A DNA stretch of 64,000 nt from Myotis daubentonii. Lineage: Eukaryota; Chordata; Mammalia; Chiroptera; Vespertilionidae. Both the position numbers and the translations under genes were made by a program. The stretch lies in the NCBI RefSeq assembly GCF_963259705.1, contig NC_081847.1, positions 72,313,754 to 72,377,753 of the forward strand. The letters are read 5' to 3'. Below the pieces are notes generated by a model. The model did not search any database. It was not told where the DNA came from and saw only the letters and a program-made list of their open reading frames with translations. Of this stretch, positions 53,901 through 63,700 are shown piece by piece. Within the stretch, counting starts at the first letter, position 1, and each line of letters begins with the position of its first letter.

Positions 53901-54334
53901 TCGCAGCCTGAGGGGGAGGCAGCACCATAAAGGGCAGTGCTGAGCCACTGAAGGAATTCCCTGTTCTGGGCTGCGGGGCTCTGAGGGGGAGGCCAGCCCT
54001 GACCCGGGACCAGGGGAGAAGGGAGAGGGCCTTGTGGTTCATTCTTTTCCCTGCCTGCAGTTTCTTTCCTACACTTGAAAAAAATACCAAGGATTTATTA
54101 GAAGACACTATGAAAATAACGTTTGTGCTGTATTGACAATGCAGAAAACAGGGGCGAACAGAAGCTTGAGCTTCCCCGTCGTCTCAACCTCTATCTAGCC
54201 AGTATTAAAATAGTATTAAAATTTTGTGTCTTCCCTAACAAATTTTGTGTTCAGATTTATATTTTACACAACTGGAGATGCCTCTGGGTCTACTATTTTG
54301 TATACAGCTCTTTATGAACAGATACCATAGCATT
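53901..54334. other. unrecognised sequence
   Basis: No feature recognised. Confidence 0.4.
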
Positions 54335-54584
54335 TAAAAAGCAGCGTCATTGTTCTTTCTTGTTATAGAAGGAATACAGAGCTATTTCAAACAATTTAAC
54401 AAGATGAAAACTACATGTAAAACAAAAATTACCTAATGCTCCCGTACCTGGAGATACCTTCTACTAATACCTGTGTGTGTGTTCTTTCACAATGTTATGT
54501 TTATATACCTAGTTTAGATATAAATGTAAATATAGATATAGGTGTAGATAGGCTTGATCTTTAACCTGATTTTCTACTGAATGC

Positions 54585-54974
54585 ACAGGGTGGGGCAAAA
54601 GTAGGTTTGCAGGTGTTTGAATGGAAAATAATACAATAGTTAATAAATAATAATGTAAGAATAAACTCTTTCATGCACCCACAAGTTTATTTATTTATTT
54701 GTTTGTTTGTTTTGCGTTAATCCTCAACCGAGGATATTTTTTTCCATTGCTATTTAGAGGGAGAGTGGAAGGGAGGGAGGGGGAGAAAGAGAAAAAAAAA
54801 AAAACATCAATGTGAGAGAGACACATCGATTGGTTTCCTTCCACAGGCACCCCAACCAGGCCCGGATCAAACCTGTGTCCTAGGTTTGACTGGGAATCGA
54901 CCCCCTCAATCCCTTGATGAGCATGGGCCAACGCTCTATCCACTTAGCAGCTATAAACCAGTTGCCCCACCTTG
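54585..54974 (+). mobile_element. mariner-type MITE split by a Ves SINE
   Basis: The left terminus ACAGGGTGGGGCAAAAGTAG starts a 100-base segment with 'atggaaaataatacaatagt taataaataataatg'. The right terminus after the SINE is 'taaaccagttgccccacctt', close to the reverse complement of the left. The TA duplication is not preserved. Confidence 0.7.
54686..54952 (-). mobile_element. Ves SINE nested in the mariner MITE
   Basis: Expanded tail (TTTATTTATTTATTTGTTTG...), 'taatcctcaaccgaggatat', 'gagagtggaagggagggagg', 'catcaatgtgagagagacac', B-box region 'gggaatcgacccc', 'caacgctctatccacttagc'. The head is diverged where it meets the MITE end. Confidence 0.88.
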
Positions 54975-55264
54975 AATTACAGCTTTCTTTTAATTAAATT
55001 TTTGTTAAAATCTATAGAATATGACTATTTGATATAATAACATCTGTATGACTTTAACCAAAAGAGAGGTTACCTTGAGTGATATTCCATGTAGATATAT
55101 CATAAATTATACAACTAAGCTCATATTTATGGATATTTAAGTTGCCTCTATATTTTCATTTTAGATAGCAGGATGATGAAAAGGCTTGTGTGAGCATACA
55201 TTTATTTCCTTGAGAAGTGAAATTGCTATGACAAAAACCATGAAAATTTTATGTTTGGGTCCCT

Positions 55265-55828
55265 ATATGTGGTAGGCAGAATTGTCAGATGACCTTCTTT
55301 GACGACCTATGTCTTTGTATAATTAATTCCCCCTCAGTGTGGGCGGAACCTGTGATTGTGTCTGACCAATAGATTGTGGCCAAGCTGATGAAGATGTCAC
55401 TCCTGTGACTGTTGTGTGGCAAAAGTGAGGGGGTTTTGCAGATATAATTAAGATCTCTAATCAGAAGGCAGATTACTTCATTAGAGAACCTGCCTGCCCA
55501 ATCAGGTGTGCTCTTTAAGAGAAGTTCTAGAAACCAGAGGCTATCTGGCCTTGGAGAAGCAAGCCACCATGAGCCTGCAGTTGCAGTGAAATGAATTCTG
55601 TCAAAAATCTCAAGAGCTTGGACGAAGACCCGAGGTCTCAGCTGATCCCAGCCCTGGCTGTGTCGACACCTTCATTGCAGCCTTGGAGCCCCTGAACAAA
55701 GAACCCAGCTAAGCCCCGCCTGGATTCCTGACCCATAAAACTCTGAGATAATAAATGCATGCTATTTTAAGCTGATAAACTTTTGGTGATTTATTATAGA
55801 GCAATAAAAACTAATACATATAAGAAAA
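55265..55828 (+). mobile_element. MaLR LTR (MLT1/MLT2-like)
   Basis: 'ggcagaattgtcagatgacc', 'ggcggaacctgtgattgtgt', 'ttttgcagatataattaaga tctctaatcag', 'ccttggagaagcaagccacc atgagcctgcag', 'gaataataaatgcatgctat'-type AATAAA signal at about 55752, end 'gagcaataaaaactaataca'. Roughly full LTR length. Confidence 0.85.
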
Positions 55829-56021
55829 CTGCCTGTGATAAAATGTACACAAATGTACGCTTCCATCCAGTTCAGGAGCTCCCGTTTCTGGTGGTGTTGC
55901 CAACTTTTTAAATCTTTTCCAATTCAAGAGGTTAAAAAACACACCTTACTATGTGGTCCCCAATTGCAAGTAAGGTTGCACATTTTTCATATTTATATTT
56001 CCATCTTAAAACCCAAGTGTA

Positions 56022-56270
56022 TGCCCTGGCTGCTATGGCTTACTGGTTAGAGTGTCGGCCCACTCACCAAAGGTTCTCAGGTTCGATTCCTAGTCAAGGA
56101 TGTATCTGGGTTGCAGGTTCCATCCCTGGCCCCTGTGGGGTTGGGTGCGAGAGGCGACTGATTGATGTGTCTCTCTTGTATCAATGTTTCTCTCTCCCTC
56201 CCCATCCCACTCTCTCTAAAAATCCATGGGAAAAATATCCTCGGTGAGAATTAACAAAAGCAAAACAACT
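56022..56270 (+). mobile_element. Ves SINE
   Basis: The head 'gccctggctgctatggctta ctggttagagtgtcggccc', the B box GGTTCGATTCC at 56080-56090, 'gttgcaggttccatccctgg', 'gaggcgactgattgatgtgt', 'tcaatgtttctctctccctc', 'aaatatcctcggtgagaatt' and an A-rich end. Near full length, with recognisable A and B boxes. Confidence 0.95.
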
Positions 56271-56299
56271 CATTTGTAGTATATTCTGTCCTTCATGAT

Positions 56300-56390
56300 A
56301 TGTCTTATTAATCATATCCTTTGTCTATTTTTTAATTTTTTATTGGCTTATGAGAACTTTTTACATATGTGGAGGGCAGGAAAGAGGCAG
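56300..56390 (-). repeat. short LINE-1 fragment
   Basis: 'tcctttgtctattttttaat tttttattggcttatgagaa ctttttacatatgtgg' resembles the reverse complement of an L1 ORF2 segment. Confidence 0.4.
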
Positions 56391-56529
56391 AAATATAGAG
56401 GTCATTTTATGTGTTACAAATGTTGCAAGTACATTTTATTTTCCAAGCTTGACAATTTTGGTTTCTTTATTTCATATATTTATACTATTTGATGAGGATG
56501 GAATGAATGTTTTTTCATTTGGTGGAGGT

Positions 56530-56765
56530 TTAGATAGGCCACTCTGGTAGTCATGCATTGGTGGTAAGAGCAGCAAAGAGGCAATTGCATTGGTCCAGGT
56601 GAGCTCATGAAGATTAAGCCTGAACTACATTAGGTGTTGCCCAGATGGTAAGAAGAGTCTGAGCCCAGAGACATCTTAGAAATGGAATTGGCAAAGCCTG
56701 GATTCTCCAACTGACTGTTTACTGGATGGGAAATGAAGACGCAGAGGTGAAGTGTGTGGTGCAGG
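56530..56765 (-). repeat. L2 LINE fragment
   Basis: 'ggccactctggtagtcatgc', 'gaggcaattgcattggtcca ggtgagctcatgaagattaa gcctgaact', 'tggcaaagcctggattctcc' corresponds to reverse-complement L2. Confidence 0.6.
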
Positions 56766-57424
56766 GGCCTGCCTGCATCAAAGGCACTAAGTTCACTGAG
56801 GAAGTTTCTCCCTCGTGGAACTACACCGCCAGGACTTCACCTGCACATCCCCAGGGACCAGGAAGAACAGACTTCCTGCCTTTATTTTTAGCGGGAGGGT
56901 GAAAAAATCATCCTGGACGCCCTTGTTCCCTTCCTAGGAGACGAAAGCTTCCCTCTGTGTTTTCTTTGACTCCCCTCACCAGCCGGACCTACAATTTTGA
57001 GGCTGAGCAGATGAGCAGGGCTGCTCACTCAAACAAGAACCCACTTGGATGTGCCTGGTGCCGGAGAGGTTTCCCCGCCAACACCCTGCGCAGCCCTGTC
57101 TCCAGGCAGCGGTGGGGTGAGTGGGAAGGGGCATTCAGCCTTGCAGTGAGCAGCCTCCAGTGATGTTGTTGGCAATCGCAGAGGAGGTAGCCTGTCCTGT
57201 CCCTAGACTCCAGTAAATTCCTCAGACCATCCGAAACGAAGAAATGCTGCCCACAGTCCTTGGTGGCAGAAATGAAGATCCGTCAGGCACAGGCTTGACA
57301 CATGCTTGGGGTCGCCCGCCGGTGGGAGTTGAGGGGAGACACTGGAGTAACAGTGCTGAGGACCTGAAAGCCTCTGGCTCTTCGAGCCCAGGTATGGGTC
57401 ATTGAAAACCTCCCTTGGTTGCCT
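56766..57424. other. unrecognised sequence
   Basis: No gene or named repeat recognised. Confidence 0.4.
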
Positions 57425-57429
57425 GGTTT

Positions 57430-57635
57430 GTTTCGTGCAGAGGTTCACAGCTGGGGGCCATTTTGCCCCCATCCGGGGCCATTTGACAATATCTGGAGAC
57501 ATGTTTGCTTGTCACAATTGGGAGGTCGAGGCTAGACATGCTTCTAAATGCCCTGCCATGCACAGGGAAGTTACCCACGGCAAAGAACGATCTTTCTCCA
57601 AATATCAGTTGGGCCTAGGGTGAGAACCCCTGGTG
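57430..57635 (+). mobile_element. MER20 hAT MITE
   Basis: 'gggggccattttgcccccat', 'ggccatttgacaatatctgg agacatgtttgcttgtcaca attgggagg', 'tctaaatgccctgccatgca caggg', 'ggtgagaacccctgg' follow MER20 end to end. Members of this family are known as sources of mammalian uterine enhancers, but nothing here shows that this copy is active. Confidence 0.9.
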
Positions 57636-57837
57636 GAGCAGGGATGGTATGAATTCATTATCTGCCTGAGTTAGAGATGTGTGCAGTGTCTCCTGTCCCT
57701 GCACCAGGCTCCATGATAACTGACCGCCCTGAATCCTGTATTCATCCCCCGGGGTCTCCAGTGGGTACCGCTTGAGGCTGAGCAAGGGAATGAGGACTCA
57801 ACACCCTGAGCTCCTCCAGTCCCTCCCCCCCACCCCC
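57636..57837. other. unrecognised sequence
   Basis: No feature recognised. Confidence 0.4.
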
Positions 57838-57838
57838 G

Positions 57839-57875
<37 letters not shown>
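57838..57875. repeat. (CA)n microsatellite
   Basis: About 19 uninterrupted CA repeats after a C-rich lead. Confidence 0.97.
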
Positions 57876-57878
<3 letters not shown>

Positions 57879-58424
57879 AGTCCTGGCCACAAGCCACTCC
57901 GCTTGTTCTAAAGCTGGAGAGATTAGAAAGCAAATCCGTTTGTGAGGTACAGCAGGATCTGTCCTCTCACACCCCACGTCTAACACGTATAAACATTCAC
58001 TACCATTGGGCCAGGCTCCCGTGTCTTGTACCAACCCTCAGAGGACTGACAGCAGCTTTGATTCTGTTGATCTGTTCACTTCACAGATTAAAGCCTGTGT
58101 CTGCCAGATGAGGTTAGCCGTGGGAGGCCGGGGGAGGCTGAGGAAAGTCTGGGAGGGGAGAAATGGTTGATAAGTCTTAGCATGAGCTGCATGTTCTGTA
58201 CATGAGAGTTAAAACAGACTATTTGGATTTCCATCTCCTGGAGCAGTGGTCTTCTAAAGCTGTCCAGAGGAAAGGGGTCACTGAAATAAACTAGCACAGT
58301 CTAGCTAGTTTAAAGATTTAAAAAGCTGTGAGCAAACAGGCATGTGTATACTCCACAGCAGGTCCTTGAATAATGTCTTTTCTTCAACTCCATTTCATTA
58401 TAAGGTTGACGAGATAAAAGAAAT
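57876..58424. other. unrecognised sequence
   Basis: No gene or named repeat recognised. Confidence 0.4.
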
Positions 58425-58730
58425 CGATTCCCATCCTGGGCCACTGTCTGTGTAGAGTTGGCATGTTCTCCCCATGTCTGCCTGGGTTTTCTCCAGGTGC
58501 TCCATTTTCCTCCACACCCAGAGCTGTGCACGTGAGGTTCATGGGCATGTCTAAGCTGTCATGTCTCAGTGAGTGTGTGGGTCTGGGTGAGTGTGTGTGA
58601 GTGGCCCTTCCATTGCAGAGTGTCCTGTCCAGAGTGGGGTCCCACCTGGTGCCCTGAGCTGCTGGGATGGGCTCCAGCCACCCACAGCCCTGAATTAGAA
58701 TAAATGGGTTGGAAAATCATAATCTTTGTT
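58425..58730 (+). repeat. ancient repeat resembling an RTE-like LINE tail
   Basis: 'gggccactgtctgtgtagag ttggcatgttctccccatgt ctgcctgggttttctccagg' and 'gggatgggctccagccaccc acagccctgaattagaataa atgggttgg' follow a module spread widely in vertebrate genomes and usually linked to LINE-type 3' ends. The class is an inference from memory of the pattern. Confidence 0.5.
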
Positions 58731-59347
58731 TTTATTCTTCTTCCTGAGATGTATGTATAGCTCACATTGATTTCAATGTTTAATATTAGAAGTTTTCATT
58801 TAGAAATTTGGTGATGTTTTAGTGACCAGAAATATGCCGTAGGAACTTAACTCTTATTTAAAAATAAATCAATAAGTCTGTGGTCAGATTGGTTTCCTTT
58901 AATGTCATTTCATCGTTTTGATTGAAGTCTCAGTTTCCAAGAACCTATTGACATCGGTAGGTGAGGACCTGCTGGGCACAGATGTGAAGATTGGCTCAGG
59001 TGGAACAGGTTTTCCTTTCTGTCTTCGTTAATGTTTGTTGATGTTGGCAGCCTTCTTTTCTGTCCTGGGAGCTAGAGATGGAGGGAGAGAGCAAGCATTG
59101 CCAAGAATAAATATTGGCCCTAAATTGTCACTCATAGCAGATATCAATCAATGCCTGTGTTCTGTTTCCATAAACCAGTTTTAAGAAAGAAATCTTATTT
59201 GTGTCTCCAGACTGTTTCTCAGAAATGGCTCTGGTGGGATGGATTCTGGATTGACAGGGCAAATGGGATTTGCCTGGAGGCCGAGTTTTCAGCCAGTAAT
59301 CCCAAGAGGATCCTCAGCTTCCTTTGTTTTTATCATTTTAAATTGCT
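58731..59347. other. unrecognised sequence
   Basis: No gene or named repeat recognised. Confidence 0.4.
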
Positions 59348-59578
59348 TTTTTTTTTTTAAAAAAAAAAAGGTAGTTTATTTGGATGTCATTGGTTAACAG
59401 AACCATACATGTTTCAGGTGTACAACTCAACAGAACATCATCTGCACAGTGATGGCATCATGCGCCCGTCGCCCAAAGCAAAATCCCCATCCCCCTTATC
59501 CCCCTCTGCCCTCTTCCACCTCCCCCACCCCTTTTGCTCTGCCTGTCACTATACTGTTGTCTGTGTCTGTGTGTGATT

Positions 59579-59643
<65 letters not shown>

Positions 59644-60155
59644 GCTTAACCCCTTCACCTTTTTCTCATTCACCCCTCCAACCTGTCTACCATCTGACAG
59701 CTGTTAGTCTGTCCTATGTATCTATGCCTCTGTTTCTATTTGTTTGTTAAATTATTTTCTTCATTAGATTCCATGTATAAATGAGGTCATATAGCATTTG
59801 TCTTTCTCTGACTGGCTTATTTTACTTAGCATAATACCCTCTAGGTCCATCAATGCTATCACAAAAGCTAAGATTTCATTTCTTTTTACAGCTGCATAGT
59901 ATTCCATTGTGTAAAGTACCACAGCTTTTTTTTTTTTATCCACTCATCTACTGATGGGCACTTGGGCTGCTTCTAGATCTTGACTATTATAAAAATACTG
60001 CAGTGAACATAGGCATGCATGTACTCTTTTGAATTAGTGTTTTGTTTTGTTTTTGGATATATTCCAAGAAGTGGAGTCACTGGGTCAAAAGGCAGTTCTG
60101 TTTTTTGTGGGGTTTTTTTGAGGAAACTCCATGCTGTTTTCCAGTGGCATCCTTG
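59348..60155 (-). mobile_element. LINE-1 3' end, 5' truncated
   Basis: T/A homopolymer at 59348-59370 (poly(A) on the minus strand), 'cattggttaacagaaccata catgtttcaggtgtacaact', a (TA)n tract, 'cattagattccatgtataaa tgaggtcata', 'cttagcataataccctctag gtccatcaatgctat', 'catagtattccattgtgtaa', 'ccaagaagtggagtcactgg gtcaaaagg', stopping near 'ctccatgctgttttccagtg'. Moderately young. Confidence 0.9.
59582..59643. repeat. (TA)n tract with T run inside L1
   Basis: About 24 TA repeats (59582-59629) followed by a T run of about 14 bases. Confidence 0.97.
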
Positions 60156-61179
60156 CCATTCTTAACTTCTGCTTGGCAGGAGCTACCTCTTGTCTCACAC
60201 CCCCCTCCCTTAACATTGGCCTCCTGATACTCCGACTCTGGCTATTTCGACTGTTTCTCTGCTGGCGTCTTCTCTGGGACCCCTCCTGCCTTCCACTGAA
60301 CTCCTGTCTCTCAGTTTCATTCATTCCCAAGGCCTCAAGGAGCTGACTCCACAGGTAACTCCTAAATCCACTCTCCAGCCTCAATCTCTCCCTGAGCTGT
60401 AGACCTGTGGGCCAATGAGGTAAAAGCACATTATGAGGCTAAACTCCTTTCCTCCCACTGTCCTCTACTTCTAGCAAAGGAGCCATCCCATCCATCATGT
60501 GAAAAATGCAAAGTGGCGCCTGACTTATCTTACCCCCCTAGATGGGGAAGCAGTCTCAGAGTAGCTCACAGAGCGACCCTTCCTTGTGCGGCTGAGGAGG
60601 GGACTGGACCCTCAGTGCCACCATTATGAATAGGAGAGTTGTCATCTATTGTCCTTACTACCTCAGCGTGATTCCGAGCAGCAGCTTCCCACTCCTCTAT
60701 GAAAGCGTAGGTGTGTCAGCAAATATGGAAATAGCCCCTTCCTCCAAATCTCGTTTTCACAGATTAGCTACAGGCTCTCGACTCTGCCTACATGGCAGTA
60801 AGTGAGCTACGTGGCATCGCAGCCGTGTAAAACCCCGGTGCATGGCACAGCATCCAGTGCAACTGTTGAGAAGATGACATAATGTATGAGACAGTGACGG
60901 GGAGGGTGGGCAGGCCAGGCTTCTCTGGAGAGGTGACTTGGGAGTTGGTGTCCGAATGGGGAGCCTCACCTTCTTTCCAGATAATCAGAGGAGAGTGTCC
61001 CCCGGAGGCTGCCCGAGGCTGGGTGACCGCTTGGTAGGAAGGTGTGCGGGGGATTTTGCCCTCCAATCCGGACCAGGTAGGCCATGTTTTAGGACCTCGT
61101 TCTGATGGTTCTGCCATCACATAATGTGCCTTCGCCGAGACCTGGGTGGGCAAGGTTCGCCGACGAGGAGCTGCAGCCC
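60156..61179. other. unassigned sequence; possible old repeat at 60195-60430
   Basis: 60195-60430 ('ctccgactctggctatttcg actgtttctctgctggcgtc', 'ctgtctctcagtttcattca ttcccaagg') has phrases I associate with an old LINE-type repeat but cannot name. The rest shows no gene or repeat. Confidence 0.35.
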
Positions 61180-61430
61180 GTGTTTGTCTCCTTTTCCTAC
61201 ATTCACCGCACTATTACTTAGCCGAGCACTCCCCAGCTCTTGGATTCGGCCCATTAATGGCCTAGTTGACCCCTTCATTTTCCAACGGCCGAGTTTTTCA
61301 TGTGCAGGATATTCACTACCAGTTCACTACACTGGAAATGGAGGGAACGTTTCGGGTATCCCTCAACGTCATTTTTATTCCCGGAGATGCAGGAAATGCC
61401 TAGAAGCTGCCTTTCAACTCCTTGCTTTAA
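61180..61430. promoter_or_regulatory. candidate conserved non-coding block
   Basis: A repeat-free stretch with the palindrome CCATTAATGG at 61251-61260, several CpGs and homeodomain-type ATTA words. It lies within the largest unique part of the window's right end. Plus (61124-61627) and minus (61275-61775) frames of about 166 codons overlap here on opposite strands and resemble nothing known, so I do not call a gene. Confidence 0.22.
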
Positions 61431-61999
61431 AGGGGCAGGGACTGAAGGCACGGTTAGGCGGAGTCCTGAGAGGCCTCCTGGTGGAAACCAGAGAGCCTCT
61501 GCTGACCGGCAGGCACCCCAGTGCCAGCTCTGCAAGGCCTGTGAGAAGGCCGACTCCTGGGAGATGTTTTCTAAGCATGACCCACCTGCACATCGTCTCC
61601 TCTCCACCTCGTCCTGAAAATCCCTAATCCACTTAGTGCCTCCCCAGCTTCTCGGGATTGAGGGAGGAGTGAGACGCACAAACCCAGCTTTACAGGCTCC
61701 GTGTCTCAGCCTGAAATCACAGGAGCGTGGCCTGTGACCGATGTCTGGGAGCAGCTCAATGTGCCGGGTGTGCACGTGTATGTGTTCCCCTGTGTCTTTG
61801 GTAACACGTTCTGCTCATCTGTGCGATAGGAATACAGGCAGGAAAAAGAACAGGAACAAATGGTCTCTCCCCTGGGCAGAGGCAGGCAAGTGGAGATTGC
61901 TTACAAGGCCACTGAGGGCCTGGCCTGCACGGTTGTCATGATGGAATTCCTAGCAAGGCAACCACAACAGTAATTGTGGCGGCCACAGAGCTTAAGTGG
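61431..61999. other. unrecognised sequence
   Basis: No named repeat or gene. Confidence 0.4.
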
Positions 62000-62150
62000 C
62001 AGCTTGTGTTATGTCCTATGCGCCTCACCCTTGACTTTGTATGTGCATTACTCCTATGGGAGCCCTCTAACCCTCTCTGAAAGTGGTTGTCATTGTCCCC
62101 ATTTTGCTGATGAGAAAACTGAGTTTCAGCAAGATATAGCCAGATTCTAC
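62000..62150 (-). repeat. MIR/L2-type relic
   Basis: 'gtgcattactcctatgggag', 'gtcattgtccccattttgct gatgagaaaactgagtttca gcaag' is the reverse-complement MIR core. Confidence 0.75.
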
Positions 62151-62247
62151 ATTTTGGAGAAATGAGCCTAGGGTTCGTGGAACAAGTTGAAATCCATAAA
62201 GCAGTGCCGTATTTTAGCTGTTTTCTTGATTCTTGGGCTTCTTTAAA

Positions 62248-62396
62248 GTTGCTTGTAGCTCATTTGGTTCAGTGTCATTCCGCACACCAAAAGGTTGTTG
62301 GTTTGATTCCTGGTCAGAGCACATATCCATGTTGCAGGTTCCATCCCTGGTCAGGGTGCGTACAAGAGGTAACCAAACGGATGCTTCTCTATCATA

Positions 62397-62427
<31 letters not shown>

Positions 62428-62530
62428 GTCTGTCTCTGTCTCTGTCTCTCTGTCTCTCTCTGTCTCTCTGTCTCTCTCTCTCTCTCTCTCTCATTCATTC
62501 TTTCTAAAATCAATAAAAACATCTTAAAAA
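62248..62530 (+). mobile_element. Ves SINE with expanded CT-rich segment
   Basis: Head 'gttgcttgtagctcatttgg ttcagtgtcattccgcacac', B box GGTTTGATTCC at 62300-62310 (one change from the consensus), 'ggtcagagcacatatccatg ttgcaggttccatccctggt'. A pyrimidine microsatellite (TCTC and TCTG units, about 62395-62492) then replaces the normal 'tctctctccctc' segment, followed by an A-rich tail. Confidence 0.92.
62395..62492. repeat. (TC)n/(TCTG)n microsatellite
   Basis: A pyrimidine-only run on the plus strand apart from G in the TCTG units, expanded within the Ves SINE. Confidence 0.95.
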
Positions 62531-62663
62531 TTAAAAATGGCTTTGCATAGCAATCGTGATGACTTTAATGGCACCACATTACCTCGAAAACAGTGATGGT
62601 TTTTTCCAGGGATGAGGTGGAACAGTGGGAAAACAATGGACTGCCTGCTTCCCCCAATCCAAG

Positions 62664-62665
62664 AA

Positions 62666-62693
<28 letters not shown>
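62664..62693. repeat. (CA)n microsatellite
   Basis: About 14 CA repeats. Confidence 0.95.
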
Positions 62694-62696
<3 letters not shown>

Positions 62697-62774
62697 TCTG
62701 TTTATGTCTTAGGTTACGTGATGTGTCAGGACCAAACTAGAACTTTTATCTTAGTCCGGACCTCTATAAACTGC

Positions 62775-62870
62775 ATCGTCCAGTATGTCTTATTAAACAT
62801 CTGCTCTGTTCCAGGGCCTGTGATGGGTGCAGGAAGCTACAGATATCTTTGGGTTGCTAAGGAGAAGCAG
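62775..62870 (-). repeat. L2/MIR end fragment
   Basis: 'cttattaaacatctgctctg ttccagggcctgtgatgggt gcaggaagctacagatatc' is the reverse-complement L2-type end. Confidence 0.6.
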
Positions 62871-63125
62871 TAGTTTCCAAGTTGACACTGTACCCATCCT
62901 CAAACTTGATAGAAGTCTTTGTTTTTAAACAGCTTAGTACGCACCCTCACTCATTCTCTCTCTTTTTCTCTTTTGACATTATATAGCATTTTTTATGTAT
63001 TTGGACTTATTGATCTTTCTCTTAGGGTTTCTGGATTTTGTGTAAAGAAACAGAAAGGCTTTAGATACCCCAAGGTTTTAAAAGAAAGCACATGTATTTT
63101 CTTCTGAGTTTCAGTGGATTAATTT
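62871..63125. other. unrecognised A/T-rich sequence
   Basis: No feature recognised. Confidence 0.4.
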
Positions 63126-63425
63126 TTGCATTTAAATTTTGATTGATTTGATGTTGTTATACAGTGTACAATATGATGCATTTTGGGGAAGGTCCGCCTT
63201 TTAGTGTAGACAAAATCCTTATGGCATTTGGATCTATTTCTGTACTTTCTCATGTTCCATTGGCCATTGGTCTGTTGATATGACAGTTATTGAGGTTTAA
63301 TAATTAAGATGTTACTTTTGAGGTTCTATGTTGTATATATACATTGCTAAGGCTTTCCCATAGTTTTGTCTATTCTTGCTATTCTATTTCCCCTAAGTCC
63401 TTTAGAATGGATGAAAAGCTCTGTC
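63126..63425 (-). mobile_element. old LINE-1 ORF2 fragment
   Basis: 'catgttccattggccattgg tctgttgatat', 'gctaaggctttcccatagtt ttgtctattcttgctattct' matches the reverse complement of the L1 ORF2 interior; decayed. Confidence 0.55.
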
Positions 63426-63439
63426 TCCTTTATCTAATT

Positions 63440-63700
63440 GACACTGACTCATTCTCCAGATTCAATTAAAAATATCCTCTTCTCTGGGGAGCCTTCCCTG
63501 ATGTCCTCGGGCTTTATCATGTTCTCCAACCCTGGTTTGTTCCCAGGGGGTCTCCTCTGTCACCTGCTCAAATGGTACAGGCTTACGATTGGCTGCTTTT
63601 CCACATCCCCCACGGCCATGCTTTCCCTGAGGGCAACACAGAGTCAGCCTCACTGTTGCTTCTGTTAGCAGAGAGAGCAGTGCCCATCACATAGCAGGGA
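63440..63700 (+). repeat. L2 LINE 3' fragment
   Basis: 'ctctggggagccttccctga tgtcc', 'tgttcccagggggtctcctc', 'ctttccctgagggcaacaca', 'gtgcccatcacatagcaggg' follow L2 order. Confidence 0.8.

Larger units (their letters stand above)
54335..55255 (-). mobile_element. old LINE-like relic, host of two later insertions
   Basis: Left part 54335-54584 ('ggaatacagagctatttcaa', 'acctaatgctcccgtacctg', 'caatgttatgtttatatacc') and right part 54975-55255 ('tgatattccatgtagatata', 'tatttatggatatttaagtt gcctc', 'tccttgagaagtgaaattgc') are the usual order of a reverse-complemented L1 3' region and become continuous when the insertion 54585-54974 is removed. Confidence 0.55.

Noticed and set aside
56022..56110. 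tRNA-like sequence with A and B boxes
   Set aside because: It is the tRNA-derived head of a Ves SINE, followed by the SINE body and tail. No clover-leaf with matching acceptor stem is visible.
61124..61775. Two overlapping ~166-codon frames on opposite strands
   Set aside because: Opposite-strand overlap in GC-rich unique DNA without any recognisable protein feature. Kept only as a candidate conserved block.
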